Part shown: piece after piece, positions 7,383 through 11,944 of the stretch | Layout: each line of letters starts with the position of its first letter | Numbering within the stretch: the stretch's first letter is position 1 | Source of the DNA: DASXMX01 sp036794395 | GTDB taxonomy: Bacteria > Planctomycetota > Phycisphaerae > Tepidisphaerales > Tepidisphaeraceae | Length of the DNA: 11,944 bases | NCBI GenBank assembly: GCA_036794395.1 | Contig: DAIRGS010000220.1 | Span: 1-11,944, forward strand | Reading direction: 5' to 3' | Translations under genes and position numbers: made by a program | The notes under the pieces: model-generated | The model's database searches: none | What the model was told of the DNA's origin: nothing | Seen by the model: the letters and a program-made list of their open reading frames with translations, nothing else

Positions 7383-9164
7383 ATGCTGCGCGAACTTCAT
7401 ATTTCCAATCTGGCGGTGATTGCCGATGTGCGCATTGAGCTGCACGCGGGTCTCAACGGATTTACCGGGGCAACCGGCGCGGGAAAAAGCCTGGTCATCG
7501 GCGCGGTTGAGGTACTTCTGGGAATGCGCAGCCCCGCCGAAATGCTTCGACCGGGGCTGGATGAGGGCCGGGTGAGCGGCGTTTTTGAAGTTCGGAATGT
7601 CGAGGTCCTTCGGCGAATCGAACAAATTACCGATTCCCCCGTGACGAAAGATGGCGGCGAAATCCTCCTCGTTCGCCGACTCTATGCCAGTGGACGCAGT
7701 TCCGTCACCTTGAATGGAAATCCCATCACCCTGGGAATGCTCAAGCAGGTGGGCGAGGCACTGGTCGATGTGCATGGCCAGCACGATCACCAATATCTTC
7801 TCAAGCCCTCAAACCAGCTCGATGTGCTCGATCAGTTTGGCGGACATGGCGTGCTGCGTGAAAGATATCACGCGGTCTATGATCGGGTCCAGGAGGCCAA
7901 GCGCCGGATAGAAGAACTCTCGGCCAATCGCACGTTGCGGCAGCAGCAGTTGGAACTCTACCGATTTCAAGCCGAGGAAATTGACGCCGCCGAGTTGAAC
8001 CCCAACGAATATCAGGAGTTGGCGGCCCGTTCGTCGGTTTTGGTGAATCTTGAAAAGCTGAAGAAAGACGCGGGTGCGACACACTCGGCGCTCTACGAGG
8101 CGGAAGGATCTGTCCTCGAACGGATCAAGATGATGGCGGCGGTGCTGATCGAGCTTTCATCGCTGGATGTCAATTTAAAAGGTGTGGCCGATGCACTTCG
8201 CGACAGCTCGATCCAGCTTGAGGAAGTCGCGTTTGATCTTTCTCGCTATCTCGACAAGCTCGATCTGGATCCGGGGGAATTGGTCGAAGTCAACGACCGC
8301 CTCAATACGATCAACCGGCTTCTCAATAAATATGGCGATCCCCTCGAAACCACCCTCGCCTACCGCCAGGAGATCGGCCAGAAGATTCAGGATCTCGAAC
8401 AAGCCACCGACGAATTTTCATCCCTCCAGGAAGAACTAAGGCCCCTGCTTTCAGAAGTGAAGAAGCTGGGGGAAGAGCTGAGCGTAAAACGGCGCGCGGT
8501 GGCCAGGAAACTCGCGCCGTTGGTGGAACGTGAGCTATCTGAACTTGGAATGGAGAAAGCGAAATTTACGATCAGCTTTCTCCCCGCGGTGGCGACGTTG
8601 CCAGGCGAATCCATCGCGGCATCGGCTAGCGGCTTGGATCAGGTTGAATTCATCGCCCAGACCAATCCCGGCCAACTCCCGCAGCCCCTGCGCAAGATCG
8701 CATCGGGCGGGGAACTCAGCCGAATCATGCTGGCGCTGAAAGGCATTCTCGCCCAGAGCGATCGAATCAGCGTGTTGGTGTTCGACGAAATCGACGCCAA
8801 CGTGGGCGGCCGACTCGGCTCAACAATTGGCAACAAACTCCGCCAATTGGCCGGTCACCATCAGGTCTTGTGCATCACCCACCTGCCGCAGATCGCCAGC
8901 TACGCAGATCGCCACTTCACCGTGCGCAAGCAGGTTGTTGAAGGCGAGACAACCACGCTCGTGCGGACGATGACCGGCACAGAACGCGTTCAGGAGCTTG
9001 CCGAAATGATCGGCGGGCAACGCATTACCGATACCACGCGCGCCCAGGCCCAGGAAATGCTCGATTCGGCCCTTGCCGAAGTTGCGACTAACCAAGTCGT
9101 TTCAAATGTCGAGGCAAAATCGGGCCGAAATGGCAAAAATACGCGCAAGACCGTCCGACGGTGA
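7383..9164 (+). CDS. recN: DNA repair protein RecN
   Basis: 593 residues, slightly longer than the usual ~550-560. RecN is an SMC-like ATPase that acts early in double-strand-break repair, holding DNA ends and assisting RecA. Motifs in order: N-terminal LRELHISNLAVI; Walker A GATGAGKS (29-36); VDVHGQHDHQYLL (128-140), the RecN Q-loop region; a charged coiled-coil arm region (~155-385); ABC signature ASGGELSR (440-447); Walker B VLVFDEID (464-471); and the switch histidine H500 in ITHLPQIAS. The second Walker A residue is Ala where most RecN proteins have Glu (GETGAGKS); the catalytic lysine and serine (K35, S36) are intact, so activity is not in doubt. The last ~25 residues are a basic, Asn/Lys/Arg-rich tail that accounts for part of the extra length. 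No clear Shine-Dalgarno precedes the ATG, consistent with translation in an operon with the tRNA-binding protein gene. Confidence 0.96.
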   Translation: MLRELHISNLAVIADVRIELHAGLNGFTGATGAGKSLVIGAVEVLLGMRSPAEMLRPGLDEGRVSGVFEVRNVEVLRRIEQITDSPVTKDGGEILLVRRLYASGRSSVTLNGNPITLGMLKQVGEALVDVHGQHDHQYLLKPSNQLDVLDQFGGHGVLRERYHAVYDRVQEAKRRIEELSANRTLRQQQLELYRFQAEEIDAAELNPNEYQELAARSSVLVNLEKLKKDAGATHSALYEAEGSVLERIKMMAAVLIELSSLDVNLKGVADALRDSSIQLEEVAFDLSRYLDKLDLDPGELVEVNDRLNTINRLLNKYGDPLETTLAYRQEIGQKIQDLEQATDEFSSLQEELRPLLSEVKKLGEELSVKRRAVARKLAPLVERELSELGMEKAKFTISFLPAVATLPGESIAASASGLDQVEFIAQTNPGQLPQPLRKIASGGELSRIMLALKGILAQSDRISVLVFDEIDANVGGRLGSTIGNKLRQLAGHHQVLCITHLPQIASYADRHFTVRKQVVEGETTTLVRTMTGTERVQELAEMIGGQRITDTTRAQAQEMLDSALAEVATNQVVSNVEAKSGRNGKNTRKTVRR

Positions 9165-9188
9165 AGACATTGATCCCACCACGCTAAG

Positions 9189-9375
9189 TGACCGTGCGCG
9201 ATTCAGCGCCATTGCATTTACGTGGCACGGGTTTCTAACCCGTGGTTCGGGCAGCCGCGGGTCCGGCGCCGGGTCAGATGTGGGAAAACCAACTTGCCGA
9301 ATCGGGCATTTGCTTCCGAAAAGCAAGAAAGTTGTCCCAACGTCGAAACTTGGTTTTCCCACATCTGACCCGGCG
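9189..9375. repeat. Structured intergenic repeat, copy 1 (complete)
   Basis: This fills most of the 321-nt gap between the convergent recN and transporter genes. The first 118 bp (9189-9306) match 11827-11944 in the same orientation without gaps, 107 of 118 identical by my count. Inside are a perfect 8-bp hairpin CACGGGTT-tct-AACCCGTG (9226-9244) and a pair of perfect 26-bp inverted arms (9267-9292 and 9350-9375) around a 57-nt centre. The centre holds TTGCTT-ccgaa-AAGCAA (9310-9326) and GTTG-tcc-CAAC (9331-9341). Reading frames through it are short, on both strands and without recognisable domains, so it is treated as non-coding. The remaining 9376-9485 shows no clear feature and no strong terminator for either neighbour. 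Confidence 0.8.
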
Positions 9376-9485
9376 ACGATAATCATCCCCCTCGATCATG
9401 GCTTACAAAACCACGTCACCAAAAACGCGGAATCGCGAACGGTCATTTAGCCCTGCTTCACCCAAATCTGTGCGCCGATGAACGC

Positions 9486-11423
9486 TCAATGAGTCCCGTG
9501 TTCCGCCGAAGACTTCGGCTCCTCTTCAATCGAAGGCGCGATCACTTGCACCGGAATCTCCGGCGGAAGAATCGCCTCCAACCTCTGCTGAAAGTGCCCA
9601 CGCAGCAGGTGATACAGCGCCCCCTGCCGGCTGGTCCCGATGAGCACTTTGTCGCAACCGTAGACGGCGGCATTTTCGGCCATGAGTTCGGCGGCGTTGG
9701 GGCCGGAGTCGTAGATCGGAATAATTCCGACGCCCATCTCGTGACCGAGCTCGAGGAACCGGCTGAAGGTGCGAATTGCCGCCGGGTCGGTGTCGATGGT
9801 CTGACGCTGGCTGTCGAATTTGTAGGACAGGTTCACCTCGCGAATGAAGCACACGGCGATCGAGTGACCGGTGCGCTGCGCCTCGGCGACAGCGCTCTTG
9901 GCCAAGGCGTCGGACCCATAGGTGCCCAACAAGACCTTGGGGCGGGCCAGCACCTCCGGGGTAAGTTGTTCCATGATGGCTTGCCGAAGGAGGCTGGGTC
10001 GTTCGCGCCGGCCGGTGTACCAGCGGGTGATCTGTCGGGCCGTGAGCCCCACGATCATGACCACCGTCACGAACACCAGCGCGTGCAGCTTGGTAAACGC
10101 AAGTGTGACCCAGATGATCACGAGAATGGCCCCCAACAGCATCATCGGGATCTTTCGGCGCATTCCCCGCAACCGGGGATGAATGGAGCACAAGGAGATG
10201 TTGATGGCGATCGCGCCGATCACCCCAATCGCGTACAGCGCGGCCAGGGCGTCCAGGTCATGAACGACCAGCAGGACCAGGATGGGGATGCTGGCGGCGA
10301 TAATCGCGGGCATCCACGGGACGCCAAAGCGGTTGAGGCCGACCAACGACTGGGGGAGCTCGTTATCGCGGGCCATCAGGTACTGGATGGAAATCATGTC
10401 AGTGATGGCGGTGTTGGTTGCCGAGAGAAGCAGAAGGCCGCCCAGGATGCGCACGCCCCACTCGCCCCATCCGCCAACATAGACGTTGGCGAGGTAGGCC
10501 AGCATGTCTCCCTGATGGGCGTCGCGGTTCAGCGGAAAAAGGTTGAGCATGCAGACGGCCAGGAGTACGTTGAAGATGCCAACCTCGAGGGTGACCACCC
10601 AGATGGCTTTGCGTGCGGTGCGCTGAACAGGTTTGACCATCACGCCGGTGAGATTGGCGATGGCTTCAACGCCGCTGAGGGCAAGCACAATCGAGACGAA
10701 GCCAATCCACAACTGCCCCGGGTTATGGTGGACGTGGCCGATATGCTGCGGCAGCTGCCCCCACTGAACCTTGGGGATGGCGAAGGCGGAAATGAGAAGG
10801 GTGATGAGGACCATCCCGACGGCCGCGAAGATTGCGAAGCTCCCGGTATGTTTAGGCCCCATGAAATTGAAAGCCCCAATGACGGCGATCGCAAGGATCG
10901 CCCACAATGCCGGCGAGTCGAACTGAAAGAGCTTTTCGGCCTGATCGGGCGGTGTCTCGCGCTTCACGTCAAGTTGATCGCCTGCGTCAGGGCCTTCGTC
11001 ATGTTTGGCTTGCGTCTGCACGTGCGCGCTGACGGGCAGACCGAAATATTCAAAGGCGTCCAGAGCGCTGATGCTCGCGGTAACGGTGTAGTCGGCGAAC
11101 AGCAGAAGCGCACCAATGACGGCAAGCGTTCGGCTGCGATGTTTGGCGGCGGTGTAGACCCCTCCGCCGTCGGGATAAATACGGCAGATTTGGGAGTAGC
11201 CCCAACCCACGCCGGCAATGAGGAGGCTCATCATCAGGATGAGCCAGAAGCTGGTTCGCCCGGCGAAGAAAAGCCCAATACCCAGAACGTAGAGCCGACT
11301 GGTGCCCCAGTCCCCGAACAGAAGTCCTGCCGCCTGTTTCCAACCCACATTGCGCGGACGTTCACTTGCCAACAAGGACAACGCGGCAGGCTTGCGGGCG
11401 TGCCCCGACTGACTGACATTCAT
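9486..11423 (-). CDS. KimA-like KUP-type potassium transporter with Usp domain
   Basis: 645 residues; about 12 hydrophobic segments fill residues 30-465, followed by a cytoplasmic Usp-like domain (~494-630). General annotation would say APC amino-acid permease. Several blocks instead match KimA, the B. subtilis K+/H+ symporter of the KUP group: FGDWGTSRLY (36-45), YPDGGGVYTAAK (83-94), ADYTVTASIS (110-119), LSGVEAIANL (249-258) and LYAIGV (396-401). D38/Y45, D111/T115/S119, S250/E253 and Y397 fall at the spacing I recall for KimA D36/Y43, D117/T121/S125, T230/E233 and Y377, which bind K+ or couple protons. A hydrophilic insert (~134-170) lies between TM3 and TM4. The Usp nucleotide motif G-x2-G-x9-G-(S/T) is degraded here to G596-x2-R599-x9-G609-H610, so ATP binding is doubtful. 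The c-di-AMP riboswitch in the leader supports a potassium role. The start has only a weak upstream GGAA. Alternative: an amino-acid/proton symporter of the same superfamily. Confidence 0.8.
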   Translation of the reverse strand: MNVSQSGHARKPAALSLLASERPRNVGWKQAAGLLFGDWGTSRLYVLGIGLFFAGRTSFWLILMMSLLIAGVGWGYSQICRIYPDGGGVYTAAKHRSRTLAVIGALLLFADYTVTASISALDAFEYFGLPVSAHVQTQAKHDEGPDAGDQLDVKRETPPDQAEKLFQFDSPALWAILAIAVIGAFNFMGPKHTGSFAIFAAVGMVLITLLISAFAIPKVQWGQLPQHIGHVHHNPGQLWIGFVSIVLALSGVEAIANLTGVMVKPVQRTARKAIWVVTLEVGIFNVLLAVCMLNLFPLNRDAHQGDMLAYLANVYVGGWGEWGVRILGGLLLLSATNTAITDMISIQYLMARDNELPQSLVGLNRFGVPWMPAIIAASIPILVLLVVHDLDALAALYAIGVIGAIAINISLCSIHPRLRGMRRKIPMMLLGAILVIIWVTLAFTKLHALVFVTVVMIVGLTARQITRWYTGRRERPSLLRQAIMEQLTPEVLARPKVLLGTYGSDALAKSAVAEAQRTGHSIAVCFIREVNLSYKFDSQRQTIDTDPAAIRTFSRFLELGHEMGVGIIPIYDSGPNAAELMAENAAVYGCDKVLIGTSRQGALYHLLRGHFQQRLEAILPPEIPVQVIAPSIEEEPKSSAEHGTH

Positions 11424-11450
11424 CGAAGTGTTCCGAACGAATGCTCACCA

Positions 11451-11476
11451 CCCGCCCGCTTCTGGTAGCGGGAGGG
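11451..11476 (-). promoter_or_regulatory. Stem-loop in transporter leader, possible expression platform
   Basis: CCCGCT (11455-11460) and AGCGGG (11467-11472) pair around a 6-nt loop; the stem continues past one mismatch with CCC/GGG (11451-11453 and 11474-11476). It ends 27 nt before the transporter ATG on the minus strand. A second hairpin, CGGCTC-agaac-GAGCCG (11522-11538), lies between it and the riboswitch aptamer. Neither is followed by a T-tract, so control by translation or Rho is more likely than intrinsic termination. Confidence 0.35.
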
Positions 11477-11576
11477 GCGCGCGGCATTCATCAACGCAAC
11501 GGCGCTTGCTCGGAAGTCGCCCGGCTCAGAACGAGCCGCGGGGTCAGAGGAGCCAAACGTCGTGCCCTTTGCAGAA

Positions 11577-11713
11577 GCCTACGGGATTAGCTGACGGGCT
11601 AGGGCCTGAAAGTGCCCCGGGATTTTTGTCAATCCCTGCGCCCCCGGTTCGGTGGACTTAATCACCAAACCCTTGGGTCTCCCGCACCACGCCTCTACGG
11701 ACGCGGTCTCGGC
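11577..11713 (-). promoter_or_regulatory. c-di-AMP riboswitch (ydaO/yuaA class)
   Basis: On the minus strand the leader holds, in order, the blocks I recall for this class: GCCGAG (complement of 11708-11713); a P2-type hairpin with 6 + 2 pairs (complement of 11686-11707); GCGGGAGACCCA (complement of 11674-11685); a 9-bp stem whose loop is ATTAAGTC (complement of 11646-11671), comparable to the conserved GGGGUGAAUC/GGGGUUAAUC element; GGGATT-gacaaa-AATCCC (complement of 11619-11636); and CCCGTCAGCTAATCCCGTAG with the closing GGC (complement of 11577-11598), nearly the B. subtilis CCGUCAGCUAACCUCGUAAGC. Only a 3-bp P1 (GCC/GGC) is obvious by eye. It lies about 150 nt before the start codon of a KimA-like K+ transporter, the gene type this riboswitch typically controls; binding of c-di-AMP usually switches expression off. 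The assignment is by memory of the consensus, without a covariance search. Confidence 0.87.
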
Positions 11714-11728
11714 GGTCACATCGCGGAT

Positions 11729-11758
11729 AGCTTAAGAATCCTCGAATTCGCCTGTCAA
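11729..11758 (-). promoter_or_regulatory. Candidate promoter of riboswitch-transporter unit
   Basis: On the minus strand a perfect -35 TTGACA (complement of 11753-11758) is followed after 18 nt by TAAGCT (complement of 11729-11734), a poor -10 with 3 of 6 matches. Transcription would start near 11722, about 10 nt before the first aptamer block, which is the arrangement expected for a riboswitch leader of about 300 nt. The position strengthens the call more than the -10 sequence does. Confidence 0.5.
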
Positions 11759-11826
11759 CACGACATTTCGTCACCACGCGTTGCTAGCGTCGCAACCGTA
11801 GTGAATGCAGTCCATTATCATCTATA

Positions 11827-11944
11827 TGACCCTGCGCGATTCAGCGCCGTTGCATTTACGTGGCACGGGTTTCTAACCCGTGTTTGGGGGAGCCGCGGGT
11901 CCAGCGACGGGTGGTATGTGGGAAAACCAACGTGCCGAATCGGG
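11827..11944. repeat. Structured intergenic repeat, copy 2 (cut by window end)
   Basis: Same orientation as copy 1 and colinear with 9189-9306, with 11 differences by my count and no gaps. The hairpin CACGGGTT-tct-AACCCGTG is unchanged (11864-11882). The left 26-nt arm (11905-11930) differs from copy 1 at four positions, all in its outer half; the inner part from ATGTGGGAAAACCAA is identical. The window ends before the matching right arm. The 11759-11826 stretch between this copy and the transporter promoter holds only a small hairpin (GTTGC/GCAAC, 11780-11796). Confidence 0.8.

Noticed and set aside
9226..9244. Hairpin CACGGGTT-tct-AACCCGTG as the recN terminator
   Set aside because: No T-tract follows it, and the identical hairpin recurs in copy 2 upstream of the transporter promoter, so it belongs to the repeat.
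9102..9386. Open frames of about 90-125 codons on both strands through the repeat
   Set aside because: They follow from the inverted-repeat sequence, overlap the recN end, have no ribosome sites and encode no recognisable domain.
9486..11423. Plain annotation as an APC amino-acid permease
   Set aside because: The KimA-type residues at four separate sites and the c-di-AMP riboswitch in the leader favour a potassium transporter; the amino-acid role is kept only as an alternative.
9489..11468. A 659-codon open frame on the + strand opposite the transporter gene, slightly longer than the real gene
   Set aside because: It lies codon-in-register antisense to the transporter; it stays open because the real gene lacks TTA, CTA and TCA codons. 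Its product is rich in Gly, Asp, His and Gln with no domains, while the minus frame gives clear membrane segments and family motifs.
1..11944. CRISPR array, insertion sequence or tRNA gene
   Set aside because: There are no regularly spaced short repeats, no transposase-like frame and no cloverleaf with tRNA consensus loops; the only repeat family is the two-copy element described.

Overview
The window is about 12 kb of moderately GC-rich bacterial chromosome. It most resembles a planctomycete, possibly of the Phycisphaerae, but this is inferred from gene content: a secreted GtaA-type glutaminase-family protein with a C-terminal beta-sandwich domain, weak Shine-Dalgarno sites, scattered non-coding repeats and mostly single-gene units. 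No marker gene fixes the taxon. There are no rRNA or tRNA genes, CRISPR arrays, transposases or phage genes.

Left part (1-5403, all +): a leader with a REP-like hairpin, then a secreted glutaminase-family protein (356-2947), a phytanoyl-CoA dioxygenase family Fe(II)/2-oxoglutarate enzyme (2985-3866), and a 460-residue protein with kinase catalytic-loop and DFG motifs behind an unusual N-terminal half (4021-5403). Middle part (5422-6848, -): mannose-6-phosphate isomerase manA, convergent with the kinase-like gene, and a 64-residue lipoprotein with its own intrinsic terminator. Next (6993-9164, +): a free-standing MetRS-beta-like tRNA-binding protein and recN, 33 nt apart and probably co-transcribed.

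The right part (9189-11944) is the most informative. A 12-TM APC-superfamily transporter with a C-terminal Usp-like domain lies on the minus strand (9486-11423). It could easily be labelled an amino-acid permease, but residues matching the K+ and proton sites I recall for the KUP-type transporter KimA are present. Its long 5' leader carries a good match to the ydaO/yuaA-class c-di-AMP riboswitch (about 11577-11713), directly behind a promoter with a perfect TTGACA -35 box. Transporter family and leader RNA therefore support each other: a c-di-AMP-controlled potassium importer. The unit is flanked by two direct copies, about 91% identical over 118 bp, of a structured non-coding repeat. The complete copy has perfect 26-bp inverted arms enclosing smaller hairpins.

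The most noteworthy items are the promoter-riboswitch-KimA-like unit, the structured repeat family around it, and the kinase-like protein with its unexplained N-terminal half.
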